Source of the DNA: Chlamydoabsidia padenii
Taxonomy: Eukaryota > Mucoromycota > Mucoromycetes > Mucorales > Cunninghamellaceae
Assembly: GCA_025330725.1 (NCBI GenBank)
Contig: JAIWND010000007.1
Span: forward strand, 682,001 to 746,000
Length of the DNA: 64,000 nucleotides
Reading direction: 5' to 3'
Shown: positions 44,988-57,134 of the stretch, one piece after another
Numbering within the stretch: the first letter of the stretch is position 1
Layout of the letters: each line of letters starts with the position of its first letter
Notes under the pieces: generated by a model
What the model was told of the DNA's origin: nothing
Databases searched by the model: none
Seen by the model: the letters and a program-made list of their open reading frames with translations, nothing else
Position numbers and translations under genes: made by a program

Positions 44988-46976
44988 ATGCTTCGAACTC
45001 TTCTTACCACTGCTCGTCCTGCCTCTCTACGTGTGGCTCGTCCTATCACTGCCAATGCTATTGTAAGTAATACTTTAACTTCATAACTATTACTACTCTT
45101 TGCTTTTATATCTATATTATGCATTTGACCAGTCTAACCCTTCTTTTTATACCTCTTATATAGCGTCAATATACCTTCCCTGCTGGCCAAAAAGAAGTAA
45201 GTTATACTTGCGGTTATTATACAAAAAAAAAAATCTTACCTTCTTTACCTTGTAGTTTTTGAATGAAGATCTCAAGAAGGGTGATCCTGAAATGTATGAT
45301 ATCATTGAAAGTGAAAAGAAACGTCAACGCGACAGTGTGGTGTTGATTCCTTCTGAAGTAAGTCAACAATAACATTTAAGGTATGAATTATACTCATTTT
45401 TTTGTCTTGATTAAATAGAACTTTACCTCCAAGGCGGTGATGGATGCTCTTGGTAGTGTGATGCAAAACAAGTACTCTGAAGGTTATGTGGGTGCTCGTT
45501 ATTATGGTGGCAATGAATTCATCGATATGTCCGAACAACTTTGCCAAAGCCGAGCCTTGGAAGTCTTTGGCCTTGAAAACGATAAATGGGGTGTCAATGT
45601 TCAACCTTTGTCTGGTAAGTCACAATATCACTTTATAACCAAAATGACTAAATGCATATATCTATTAGGTGCTCCTGCCAACTTGTATGTCTATGGTGCT
45701 ATCATGAAACCTCATGATCGTTTGATGGGTCTTGATTTACCTCACGGTGGTCACTTGTCTCATGGTTATCAACTCCCTAACAAGAAGATCTCGTATGTCT
45801 CTTCTTACTATGAAACCTTACCTTACCGTCTGGACGAAAAGACTGGTCGTATTGATTATGATGAATTGGAAAAGAATGCCGTCCTCTTCCGCCCCAAGGT
45901 GATCATTGCTGGTGCCAGTGCTTATGCCCGTAACATTGATTATGCTAGAATGAAGAAGGTAAGTCAATACTAGGAATAGGGATACTTCCTTTCATTGCGC
46001 ACAACAATATACTAAATTTTCGGGCTTTGTTTTGGTTTTTTATAGATTGCTGATAAGGTTGGTGCCTACTTGATGGCTGATATTGCTCACATCTCTGGTA
46101 AGATAACAAAAAAAAAAGGGGGGGGATGTGGTAGATAATCTTGGTTTTAATACAGATGATCTTGTTTAATGTTAGGTTTGATTGCTGCTGATGTCTTGCC
46201 TGGACCTTGGGAATATGCCGATATTGTTACCACTACCACTCACAAATCTCTCCGCGGTCCTCGTGGTGCTATGATCTTCTACCGCAAAGGACTTCGCAGC
46301 GTCGATAAGAAAGGAAAGGGTAAGTGATCTTGTCTCGATGATCCAATCTGGTTACTAACAAACTTTTTTTTTCTTGTATCATATAGAAACCTACTACGAT
46401 CTCGAAAACCCCATCAACCAATCTGTATTCCCTGGTCATCAAGGCGGTCCTCACAACCACACCATTGGTGCCTTGGCTGTTGCTTTGAAACAAGCCCAAT
46501 CTCCCTTATTCAAAGAATACCAAGGTCAAGTATTGAAGAACAACCAAGCCTTTGCTGATGCCTTCAAGAAGCTCAACTATGAACTAGTCTCTGGTGGCAC
46601 TGACAACCATTTGTTGTTGGTCAACTTGAAGCCCAAGGGTGTGGATGGTGCTCGTGTGGAACGTGTGTTAGAATTGGTGAACATTGCTGCCAACAAGAAT
46701 ACTGTACCTGGTGATACCTCTGCTCTCCGTCCCAATGGTCTCCGTATCGGTACTCCTGCTATGACCAGTCGTGGATTCAAGGAAGAAGACTTTGTCAAGG
46801 TGGCCAACTATATTGACCGTGCTGTGACTATTGCTGTGGATATTCAAAAGTCTACCTCCTCCAAATTATTGAAGGATTTCAAGACGGCTTGCGATGGTAA
46901 CAAGGATATTGATGCTTTGAAGAAAGAAATCACCGAATTCTCTTCCAAATTCCCTCTCCCCAGTGTAGAATTCTAG
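44988..46976 (+). CDS. SHM1: Serine hydroxymethyltransferase, mitochondrial
   Basis: PLP enzyme converting serine and tetrahydrofolate to glycine and 5,10-methylene-THF. Eight exons encode about 490 residues. [20 protein letters not shown] is a basic presequence pointing to mitochondria. Core motifs: [84 protein letters not shown] (PLP lysine), and [17 protein letters not shown]. Residues are highly conserved and codon use is biased, as expected for an abundant enzyme. It ends LPSVEF. Confidence 0.97.
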
Positions 46977-48492
46977 ATTCCATAGTATAGACTCTACCAT
47001 CTTATCTCCCTTTTTATCACATATACATTTAGATATATCTTATTACATAGTCTCTAACCCCCCTTTTTTTATTATCCCAATTTATATTGTGTCATCATTT
47101 TGTTTTTGGTTTATTATGTCATGCTTAAATAAATAAATAAAAAAGACCCAAAAAAACAAATACCCACTTTTACTCACTATTCTGAGTGTGTTTACTGATA
47201 ATGACTTTTTATGGGGGGAATGTATCTGCGTGTGTTGGTTTAATGATGTATGTCCATCACTGCACAAAAAGGATCATTCCGCATTTGTATTTGATTCATG
47301 AAATTAAACCCCCGCTCACCTCGCTTGATGCTGGGTCATATGTAATCATTGACTACATACTGCCTCCCTTTGCATATTTCTTGATACTGTACTGTAATTA
47401 TGATAACATTAACCGAACTTTCTTTATTCTCTTAGGAACTCATACTATCAAAGTTTTCTCTATCTTTCAGTATAGCTGTATCTTTCAAAGATCAGCGTTC
47501 CCAACATATTGGCGTATGTAAGATCGAGTGATGGATGATCTTGAGAGTAATGTTCCACTCTTCAGTATACATGATAACTATATGATAAAACAAAACTTTT
47601 ATATAATAGGTATGTGGAGGGGGGCATAATCATGCAAGAATTGAAAAAGGGTTAGCCGGAGAGGTATATTTAAATGCCGACATTGATCCTTTTACTTTTC
47701 AAATGAAGCACCAAGTTCAGGTCAATGCAAACACTAATCATGTGATTTGGTGAATGAGGGATAATATAAATTTTATTCTTATTAACTGCAGACATTGAAA
47801 TTACCATCTCAGTTTCGATAGTCATGTCTAATACATGGTGCATTTCAAAAAGATTTCACCTTTAATGCGATGTCTTGATTCAAAAAGGAGGAGATTAAAT
47901 GGTCTTTTTTTTTTTCGATCTGAAAGACTGTCCCATCAAAAAAAAAGGAGGATCATTTCTTAATGGGTGAAAAGGGAGTTTTTTTTTTTTTTTTTTTTTC
48001 TTTTTTCTTTTTTGAAAGGAATGGTTGAAGGGGAATGATGACAGAGTAGATATCATTACGGGGATGCATCAATCAAAAGAATTAAAGCGGGAGTTGAATT
48101 TCGATGGGTTAGGCAGCGGGAAATGAATTATCGCCCCTCCCGCCCCCCCTTTTTTTTTTATTTCTTTAGGTCAACCTGTCCGTTTTTTATTTCACACTTC
48201 TTTCTTTTACATCTTTCCTCCCTTTTTCTCGTTTTTACTCCAAACTTTTTAAAACCATCTTCCTTTCCTTTATCCCATGTATTAAAACTATTTGTCAATA
48301 GATCTATTCGTCTTTACCTCATCTTGCCCTCCTCTCCCACCTTATCTTTCTTTGTACTTATCAATCCATCATTTACTAAAGTAGTTTTTTTTTTTTTTTT
48401 TTTTTTAACCTCTTCTTTCATTTGATACAATCTTACCTCTCCTTAATCTTACTTGTTGATTTATTACCTTCTTTATACAATTCAATACTATC
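46977..48492. other. 1.5-kb intergenic region, no gene recognised
   Basis: Between SHMT and the Lrg1-like gene (both +). Contains several A and T tracts (T-run near 47981-48000, another near 48387-48406) and element-like sites TATATTTAAATGCCGAC (47665-47681) and AAAGCGGGAGTTGAATTTC (48084-48102). From 48130 the DNA is strongly pyrimidine-rich up to the start codon, a likely 5' UTR. Open frames here have no protein-like character. Confidence 0.55.
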
Positions 48493-51400
48493 ATGCAAGT
48501 CATTCCAACTACCAACTTGCAACCAATAATACCACAACAGTCTTCTCAACCCACAACCATATCATCTCTCCCCTCCAATATACCTCTTTTATCTTGTGAT
48601 GCCTGTCATCAACCTCTTGTTGGTGAACTGGTGCGTGCTCTTGAAGGGACTTTTCACTTGAATTGCTTCAACTGTCTGGTAAGTTGTTGTTGTTGTTTTT
48701 TTTAAAAAAAAAAAAGATCTCTATGACGATCAATAGAAACTTTTCACCAACTTGCCTCTTCTTCTTCTTCTTCTTCTTTAGGACTGTCATGAACCTGTGG
48801 CTTCCATGTTCTTTCCCATTGAAGGAGCAGATGGAACTCAAAAACCTCTTTGTGAACGTGATTACTTCCGGCGACTCAATCTGGTCTGCGACCATTGTGG
48901 CGATGCGTTAAAAGGATCTTATATTACGGCGGTTGGCAAAAAATTCCATCTCGAACATTTCTGCTGCAATACCTGTGGTGATGTCTTTGGTTCGGACGAC
49001 TCTTACTATGAACACAACAACAATGTCTATTGTCACTTCCACTATTCTGTCAAGTATGCAATTAAGTGCACTGGATGTCATACTGCTATCTTGAAGCAAT
49101 TCGTGGAATTGAATAGAAATAATGTGGACGAACACTGGCATCCTGAATGTTATATGATCAATAAGGTAATTTATACAATCAATCAATCAATCAATCAATC
49201 AAAGACTAATCTTTTATTTACTATTATAGTTCTGGAATGTCAAATTGGCCAATCCTGTCAAGGATGATTCTTGTCATGGTATGTGGGAAAAAAAAAAGAT
49301 ACTGTATGAAGGTGGGGGATGATGAATTTACTAATCTTTTTGTTTTTACTTTTTAAGGTCTCAATCATCCGACTGCTCTTGAACTTAGGGATGCACAAAC
49401 GGCAATGGAAGAAAAAGTGTATCGTATTTGGACAGTTTTATCTGCTTTTGAAGGTAAGATTTAATACCAAAATAATATTATATATATATATATTAACCCC
49501 GACTTGCTTTTCATTGTTTCTCTCAATGAACTTTATTATAGATTCCTCGGCTGCATGTATCTCTGATATGCTTGTCCATGTGTCTGAAGGAAGCTATGGC
49601 GAAGGTGTTCGAATGGCCGACTACTTTATCACTCATGTGGATGTTCTCTTTTGTGCAATCGACGATCTGGCGACTCATTACTTGGATACCTTGAAAGAAG
49701 AACTCCATTATGACCGGGAAGCCCACATGTTATGCAAGAAAATCACAAACTTTTTTGCACTGCTGTCTCACACCCAAGGTGATGGTCCTCGAAGGATTGG
49801 TATTACACAAGATTTATTATCATTGGTCACTGGTTTGGCTCAATATCTCAAGGTGCTCATCCGACTTGGTCTAACCGGTGCGCTGAAATTGGTATGTCCC
49901 TCGATCCAATTTGATTGTTGTGTATCCTCTAACTTTCTTCTTTTTTAATTCCAAAAAAGGAAAACACAAATAGGACGAACTCTATGGCCATTAGTCAGTT
50001 CCTTAGTCAACTGGTTAAACTTGCGAATGGACGACAACAAAACGACTTGACCGACTATTCTATTGTATCTGACCTCTGTCAATCTTGTCGACTGGTATGC
50101 GACAGCCAATGCTACCGATTCCAATCTCACCATCGATGGCACGATCAATGTTTTGCTTGTTCTCAATGCTGTGGTCGTTTGGGTAATGACTATCTCAACT
50201 CTTACATACACTTAGAGGATCTCTCTTTATACTGTAGACACTGTGGCGACAAGGATACAATGGTACAAGGATTAGAAAAGGTCACCAAACTACAACAATT
50301 CTCATTTCTCCTCCGGGTGGCATTGAAACGATTATATCAACTTTTGGATGTACAAGGTAAACCATACCCAGGCGGATGATTTGAATAGATTTGGGTACTA
50401 ATATCTCTTTTATTTTAGATACTCACAAGGCTCAACACAATAATTCAATTGGTAAACCCATCACTTTACGATCGAAAGAAGAAGAGGACCTATTGGATAC
50501 AACCAACAGCAAGAATGTACCAGCTCTTCCCGAAAAGACTCCTATTGACCTTGGAGATATCAAGCGCACCAAATCAATACACAAGAATCATCGTAGCCAC
50601 AACAACTCTCGTCGGATCGCCAAGCGCTCAACATTGATGGAAACACCTAGTCCCACAGCAGCATATATTACCAGTCAACTCGATTCCAATCATGATAACA
50701 CAGGTGGTTATATATTGGAAAATCAACATGAAACCAGGGATGATTCGAATGATGATGATGATACCACCATGTCTCCAACAAACCAACTACAACCTTCTTC
50801 ATCAATGACCAATACTCTTGCCGTCCCTAAAACAACATCTCAACGACTATCTCAAGACTATGTCAAGGCGGTGCCAAAGGCCAAGTTTTACTATTTTGCC
50901 GAGTTGGGATCTTTGGACCATTACATGCTGAAACACATTGCGGTGCTCTATCTGGACGAACTACTCGAGGATCACTTCTCTTTAGAAGAACTGGCGGATC
51001 TGATTGATGACAAGAAAAATTCAACACTCTGGGGCAAGTTTGTGACAAGTCTTAAAACTGGTGGAAACAAAAAGACACATACAAAAGGTAAATAGAAAAA
51101 AAGTTGATTAGGATGGTATTCTAACCTCTTTTGTACTTTATGCATTGTATTAGAGGGTACCTTTGGCGTGCCTTTAGAAGTCTTGATCGAGAAAAATGGT
51201 GTGGAATCTAACATGGGGGCTAGTCCGACACGCATCCGCATTCCTTCGGTGGTGGAAGAAATCATCTTTGCTATGAAACAGATGGGTAAGTCAATCGAAG
51301 AAGTAGGAAAAAAAAAATCAAGACTCATCTAGGTACTCTTTTTGATATATGTGTGTATTGTAGATGTCTCTGTTGAAGGGATCTTCCGTAAAAGTGGAAA

Positions 51401-52488
51401 TGTTAGACGTCTCAATGCCTTGTGTGAAGAAATCGACAAGAGCTCTGGTGATATCAACCTGATAAACGAAAATGCTATCCACCTGGCTGCCCTAATGAAG
51501 AGATTCTTGCGTGAAATGCCTGAACCTCTGTTGACCTTCAAGCTACATCGACTCTTCACCACTATCCAAAGTAAGTAAAATGGGATCAGAAATGGCTATA
51601 CTGACTAAATGTTTGTTTGTTTAGAATTGGAAAATGAAATCGATCGGAAAAGAGCAATGCACCTTGCCTGTTGTTTACTGCCAAAATCGAACCGGGACAC
51701 GATGGAGGTTCTCTTCCTGTTTATTCATTGGGTATCTACATTCTCTCATACTGAAAACAATGGTGGTAACAAGATGGACCTCTACAATATGGCAACTATG
51801 GTGGCTCCCAATGTACTGTATTCCAAGGCTAAAGATCCAGGGAAGGATGAATCGCTGGGTATTATTGAACCTGTGTTTTTGCTGCTCAAGTACCAAGAAG
51901 AATTTGCCACGGTAAGTCCATCTCATAACAAAAAAACAAAAAACAAAAAGTATTAACGCCTATTTATTCTTCCTACAGGTACCTGAAGATTTTGCACCGA
52001 TGTTGGAAAATCTGACCTATGGTGAAGGGGATATGGAACTCAATGTACGACATATTTTAAAGAAATGTGAAGTAGTGATGAAAATGGCACGGAATCAAGC
52101 TGGTCGATCGGATGACTCAATGTTTCGACCACCACCACCTTTACTACCTCGACAACACTCTTCACCAGCAGCAGTATTCACCACTGAAGCACTTCCACGA
52201 CATTCGAATTCCGCCCCTACCACACCAAATCCATGTGACCATTTGACAAATCCATACCAGATATTGACTCGTGGACCTCTTGACTATCCTCCTCTTCCAG
52301 AACTACCAGCAACCGGGTCATATTGTCTATCATCATCACCCGTAGATATTTATAAACCATTATCGAATTCTGAACACCCGTATACTCCTCCAGCCTCGGC
52401 AACACCACCACCTCTATCTCAACAACGGTCCCAATCTATATCACAATTCGATACCAAGGATAATCTAAAACCTTCCTTACTTGTGTAG
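48493..52488 (+). CDS. LRG1: LIM-domain RhoGAP, Lrg1 type (Rho1 GAP)
   Basis: Likely GAP for Rho1, controlling cell-wall glucan synthesis and polarised growth as in yeast Lrg1. About eleven exons give about 1,080 residues. Two LIM domains lie near the N-terminus (CDACHQPL, CFNCLDCHEPV; CDHCGDALKG, HFCCNTCGDVF, CTGCHTAIL). A helical region and a third LIM-like domain (CQSCRLVCDSQ, CFACSQCCGRL, YCRHCGD) follow. A Ser/Asn-rich, acidic linker leads to the RhoGAP domain (FGVPLEVLIEKNG, VEGIFRKSGNVRRL with arginine finger, FLREMPEPLLT, MATMVAPNVL). The C-terminus is Pro/Ser-rich. The domain order LIM3-RhoGAP separates it from the Rga1-type gene at the window start. Confidence 0.93.
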
Positions 52489-52694
52489 TTTAGATCTAGT
52501 TTCCCCTCCCCCCCCTCCCTTCACCACATATACTTCTTATTCTTATTTAATCCATATATACATATCATATCCCATTATTTATTTATTGAATCATTTATTT
52601 ATTTATTATTCACATACAACATTTTTACATATCCTATCTTTATAAATAAAGCAAACACATTATCTATTCTAAACCACCAAATTAACAAGGGTTT

Positions 52695-52705
52695 TCATGT
52701 TGTCG

Positions 52706-52737
<32 letters not shown>

Positions 52738-53198
52738 GCTGTACTTGTTTTTTTCAGAATATTACCTAATTGATCTTCATTCTTGATCAGTCCATCGAGC
52801 ACCGCCACCATATTACTGACATCATGCCCCGAAGCAGCCCATGCATAATCTCGTAAAGCAGATAATTGGGTCAATGCACTGTAACCAGTAGGGGGAACCA
52901 AGGCACAGACTTCTTCTTTGGCTTCACTAAGCAAAGTAGAGAGCGGGACAGGTAGCTGGTAGACATCATCCGGTAGTTCGTTGCTTTCCAAATAGGCCCT
53001 CATATCCGGAGCCGTCAACAAGACAAACAGGTAGGACCGTCGAGTGGCAGGTGAATCCAATGAATGTGTGGCATGCAAAAGTATGGGTGAATGGGATTCA
53101 AACCGATCCAATGGTGGTGATAGGTCGTTTATTTGTCGGTCGAGTGAAGTAGAAAGATCGTCGTCGGGATCAATTTGAATAGTTGGAAGTGAGGTCAT
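52695..53198 (-). CDS. Unknown protein with poly-threonine C-terminus
   Basis: Single-exon ORF of 167 residues starting MTSLPTIQIDPDDDLST. The central part looks globular and helical (RRSYLFVLLTAPDMRAYLES, YSALTQLSALRDYAWAASGH, VAVLDGLIKNEDQLGNILKK). The last residues are Thr encoded by a GTT/AAC-type trinucleotide repeat read as ACA. I do not recognise a family. The Thr tract probably reflects repeat expansion at the stop-proximal end. Convergent with the Lrg1-like gene, and same strand as the ankyrin gene 170 bp upstream. Confidence 0.65.
52705..52738. repeat. (GTT)n trinucleotide repeat in coding sequence
   Basis: About eleven GTT units on the plus strand, read as ACA codons on the minus strand, forming the poly-Thr tail of the unknown 167-residue protein. 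Confidence 0.95.
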
Positions 53199-53369
53199 GT
53201 GGATATATAGTATGGAAAAAAAGGAAAAGACAAAAGAAGAAGAAGAGAAAAAATTGGGAGAGAACGGGATTTAAAAAATGGTCCAAACGGCATTTCAAAA
53301 TCATTCAAAAGGCAAAATATATTTTGGTCTTTGTTTCTCTGTCTTTATTTCCCATGCTTCAAAGATTAA
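53199..53369. promoter_or_regulatory. upstream region of the poly-Thr protein gene
   Basis: GAACGGGATTTAAAAA at 53262-53277 (reverse strand TTTAAATCCCGTTC) lies about 65 bp upstream of the start at 53198, another variant of the recurrent element. Confidence 0.4.
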
Positions 53370-54530
53370 TTAAACAACTATACTGCGCCCAATATCGCCA
53401 TCGATTGGTTTTTTATGCCTTGACAAGAATCGAACGAATCTTTTGACCAAAGTGGGACTTTCTTGGGATGTAGCAGAAACAATGGATTGTCTTCTCTTTT
53501 GTGTGGTGGTCTCAACCAAAGTGGACAAGTACTCTAACAATGACATAATCTTGGCCTTATTTTCCTCATTCTCCTCTTGTTGAATCCATTGTCTGGCCAA
53601 GTCTAGTTCCTGTTTAGTCAATACTGACATGATCTGATCCAATACTTGGGGTGTCTGTACCATCCATTCCAAACAAGCGACACGAAGATACTTGGCGGCC
53701 TGCAGCACGAGTGAACCAAGATGGGAACGCCGAGTATGGGGATCCAGAAATTCACCACGACAATGCCATACACCAAGGGATGGATCAAGCTGACGCAACA
53801 CATGGACATGATCACCATTCGCCAATAAACCAAATAACGGGGTCCTTTGCGCACAATCTCGAGCCAACAGATCGGCGCCATGACCAAGCAACAAGTCAAT
53901 CACAGGCAACAGGCTCTCGGTGGTACAAAATCGGGCGGCATAATGTAACGGGGTCCAACCATCGCCATCTCGACAATGAATATCTGCGCCATGATCCAGT
54001 AATAATCCCATACATTCTTTGACTTGGTGGGAACAATGGAGGGGCAAGGTGTGGAGGGCTTGGACATTGTAAATGTTAGGGGCGCATGGATTGGCGCCGT
54101 GGGTTAATAAACACTCAAGCACAGGTTGGGGATTGGTGCGATTATGGATGATGGCGAGATGGATCAAGGTGCATTCGGTCTTGGGATCTCGTTTGTTTAA
54201 TAGGTCGATGGGTTGGGGGTGGCGGGCAATGTACTGGTTCAAGGTGGCTACATCGCCTTGCTCGGCGGCCGTCCAGATGGAAATGGTCGGGATCGTCACT
54301 TGTTGGTGATGGATTGGCTCATCATTGGTGGAGACGACAGGTATGGTGGTAGCTTCTTCTTCTTTTAGATTAGTTGTAGTAATAGTATTTGATGATGTTA
54401 ATAAAGTGTTGCTTTGTATTGTCATATCAACAATCGTGGTTGTTGTTATATCTTCGATATCGTGTGTGGTTGATTTGGCATCTCGGTCTTGGACTACTAG
54501 GGAAAAGTTTTGGGATAATAGAGTAGGCAT
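53370..54530 (-). CDS. Ankyrin-repeat protein
   Basis: Single exon, 386 residues. The first 85 residues are Thr-rich and low-complexity. About five ankyrin repeats occupy residues 85-270: IWTAAEQGDVATLNQYIARH, TLIHLAIIHNRTNPQPVLEC, GANPCAPNIYNVQALHTLPL, GADIHCRDGDGWTPLHYAAR, GADLLARDCAQRTPLFGLLA. A helical tail with a basic C-terminus (KRRQSIV, RFLSRHKKPI) follows. Ankyrin repeats mediate protein binding, and the DGDGWTPLHYAA core is closest to consensus. No second domain is seen, so the partner is unknown. Confidence 0.85.
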   Translation of the reverse strand: MPTLLSQNFSLVVQDRDAKSTTHDIEDITTTTIVDMTIQSNTLLTSSNTITTTNLKEEEATTIPVVSTNDEPIHHQQVTIPTISIWTAAEQGDVATLNQYIARHPQPIDLLNKRDPKTECTLIHLAIIHNRTNPQPVLECLLTHGANPCAPNIYNVQALHTLPLHCSHQVKECMGLLLDHGADIHCRDGDGWTPLHYAARFCTTESLLPVIDLLLGHGADLLARDCAQRTPLFGLLANGDHVHVLRQLDPSLGVWHCRGEFLDPHTRRSHLGSLVLQAAKYLRVACLEWMVQTPQVLDQIMSVLTKQELDLARQWIQQEENEENKAKIMSLLEYLSTLVETTTQKRRQSIVSATSQESPTLVKRFVRFLSRHKKPIDGDIGRSIVV

Positions 54531-55309
54531 GGCGATGTGGGAAAAAAAAAAAAAGAAGAAGAAAAAAGAAAGAGTGGTGATGGTTAGAGAAAGTATGGTT
54601 TAGTAATGGTCTGGTAAATTCAAAATGGTAATAACAAACAATAGCATGATCTGGATGAAAAATGCCCGGTTTGACAGTTACCTTATTTGCTTTCTCTTCA
54701 ATCTATCCTCGGTATTACCTTCTGTCCATGATAATATTTTTCTTATTTGAGGTGTAAGCAGAGGTGACTTAGTTTCCCCTCGAGTCGGAAGAAGATCATT
54801 CATTTTTTTTTTAGGGTTTGATCAAAGAAGAGAGAGAAAAAACAAAGACTATTTATATAAAGCTTTATTCTTATTTCTTATTGGTATAATGGGATACAGT
54901 AAGCAAAATGAGTGTGGTTGATTACACTTTATACATTCCAATCGAAGCATTTTATAGAGTCTCCTTTACATTGTCTATAATCTACAATGCAAATCGGGGG
55001 ATGAAATACTTTTTCATCCCTTATTTCAAATTCCGCTTGTCACTTGAGCCAAACTTATCAATGCAAACGACCTTGCAGTTCACCCATCAAGCTGATCAGT
55101 ATTATGTATGTTAACAAAAGGCTAAATACTTTTGTTACTGTCACCTGCCTTTCAAAAAAAAAGTGACACAGACAATAAAATAGCATACCATCACTCTATC
55201 CCACATTCCGTCCCCCTTCATTCTCTTTACATATCAAGTCATCACCTAAATTAGTCAACAATAACTAGGTTTTTTATTACAAATACACACATATACATAT
55301 AAGAGGGTA
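54531..55309. other. intergenic region, no gene seen
   Basis: Upstream of the ankyrin gene (-) and downstream of the cyclin gene (-). Contains a perfect 9-bp hairpin (GGGATGAAA/TTTCATCCC) at about 54999-55020, directly followed by TTATTTCAAATTCCGCTTG at 55021-55039. Confidence 0.5.
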
Positions 55310-56267
55310 TTATGATCTTGAATTAACTGTGGTATGATAGCCTTGACAATATAAATCCAAAGTAGAGTAAAACCATGAGCAGAGTTGCAAAGGAGTTGAG
55401 GGTCCAATCCAAAGTTGATAATCCATGAAATGTAAAAACTCCATTTCCATCGAGCACAGTTGATCCGCATTGATTTCATGTTCAGCCATAAAAGTATCAC
55501 CCATATGCCGTAATAATTGTGTCGCCGTGTTGGTTTCAAATCCAGTTGAATCCTGCTTGTTGCCAAGTGTGGTAGTGTTTAGGACAGATCGTGATTCATC
55601 GTGCAGTAAGGATGCTTCGTTACCAAGGAGAGGGTCAAACACGACCATATATTTGATATTAGCATGAATGAATTTGGCTGCTACCAGGTAAGCTACCAAG
55701 ATGAGCCGTTGGGCGACATGGTAACTATGAGTGAATCTACCGAATTTCTAAGCACGTACAAAAGTAAAAGAAGAAGTGAGTTATGTTAAAGGGTAGGATG
55801 ATGATAATTTTTACCAGTAAATATTTATTCAAATAATAGATCGCACACATCATGGTGGTGGCAGGACAGATGACAGGAATGCTGGAAGGACTGATGCAAG
55901 ATGCACGGATCGCTTCTTCCACCGAGGAGATACAAGGTATAGTAGTACGATCCAAAATAGTGTGAAAGAATGAGATCGTTTGAGGCAGGACAGAGTCTTC
56001 AAGACAACTATTCCTATCTGGAAAATAGTCTCCACAATATATCGCAGCTTTGGCCATTTTTTCTATACTCAAAAAAAAAAAAAAAAAAAAAAAAAAATAG
56101 AGGTTAGTGAATGACTTTGTGCTTACCTTCTTCTCCTTACCCACCACGGTAGCCGATAATGGTTCTAGTTGTTGAGCATTAATGACATGAAGTAAGAGTA
56201 ACGCATGCATGTTAGAATAACCTTCATAGGCTTTTTCAGCCAAACTACATTTAGCATCTGGTGTCAT
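55310..56267 (-). CDS. Pho80-like cyclin (Pcl family)
   Basis: Three exons encode about 255 residues. The cyclin box reads ATTMMCAIYYLNKYLLKFGR, then VAYLVAAKFIHANIKYMVVF and EINADQLCSMEMEFLHFMDY, the arrangement of PHO80/PCL cyclins that partner with the Pho85 kinase (phosphate and growth signalling). Exon 1 ends at VV and joins EKMAKAAIYCGDYF in exon 2 using the donor GTAAGG at the earlier of two possible sites; the later site breaks frame. The intron holds a 27-A run. AATTGAAACCCCGGC (56361-56375) lies about 95 bp upstream. Confidence 0.85.
56071..56097. repeat. 27-nt poly-A tract in the cyclin-gene intron
   Basis: On the transcribed minus strand this is poly-T within the pyrimidine tract of intron 1 of the Pho80-like cyclin gene, a few bases from the 3' splice site. 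Confidence 0.9.
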
Positions 56268-57134
56268 GTTGTAAGAGATCGTTGTGATGAAAAGAGAAAA
56301 GAAGAAAGGGAAAATCGAAAACGGCTCAACTTGGTTTATCCGGTTGGACAAAAAATATGAAATTGAAACCCCGGCACTTGAAACAGCGGATAAGAAAGAA
56401 ACGGCGGAGGGCAACGAGAGTAACCGAGCCGATCCACTTGTTACTTTTTTCTTCTTTGTTTGGATGAGTTGTCTATCGTTATAAGGGTTTCAGGGCTTTT
56501 ATAATCATCAGGAAAAGGAAAAACAAAAGAGCCCTTTTTAATCATGGCCATGGGAAAAATCAAAAAAGAGGGCTCAGTGAGCGGGGTTTCAATCTATTTG
56601 CTAGTTGCATAAATGGGGGGTTCAACCATAAAAGTAATGATGTAAACCAAAAGCACCCTCTATAGACATATATATCAAGTCCAATGTAGGAAACATATCA
56701 CCCGAGCAACCAATCAATTATTATAGTTTAAAAAAAGACGCAATCTTTATTAAAAATGACATACAGTATGTAATAGTAAACTATAATTTGAGGTGGCTGT
56801 GTTCCGTCGTTAGTAATGAGCATTATCCGCAAAGGTCGAGGCAGTTATATAGAGTGAATGAAGGTAACAGAGTCATTTTTGCAAGAAAAAAAAAAAAAGA
56901 ACAACATCATAGTTATAGTGTTTCACAATTAGTCAGAGATCATTATGTTTTGACCATATGGATTTGTCGAAGTTGGGACTGTCGGGATTTAAAAACACAG
57001 GATGCATGAATTTCAATGAGGTTATCGAGTCATTCTATTGTTCCATAAACCCATCCACCACCACATTTAATAATATATATGAGCATTTTATTTATTGACA
57101 AATTAAACTAATAACCTGGTAAAACTATACAGAT
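56268..57134. other. intergenic region with CCGCC-type elements
   Basis: Element copies at 56361-56375 (AATTGAAACCCCGGC) and 56579-56594 (GAGCGGGGTTTCAATC). The rest is AT-rich with no gene recognised. AATAAAATGCTC-type signals near 57080-57095 on the minus strand may end the F-box gene transcript. Confidence 0.5.

Noticed and set aside
47186..47521. 111-codon open frame in the SHMT-Lrg1 gap
   Set aside because: No ATG at its start, AT-driven Tyr/Phe/Ile/Leu composition, no domain and no splice context.
52203..52220. TCGAATTCCGCCCC, a partial element match
   Set aside because: Inside the Lrg1-like coding exon (Ser/Pro-rich tail) and lacks the T-run arm.
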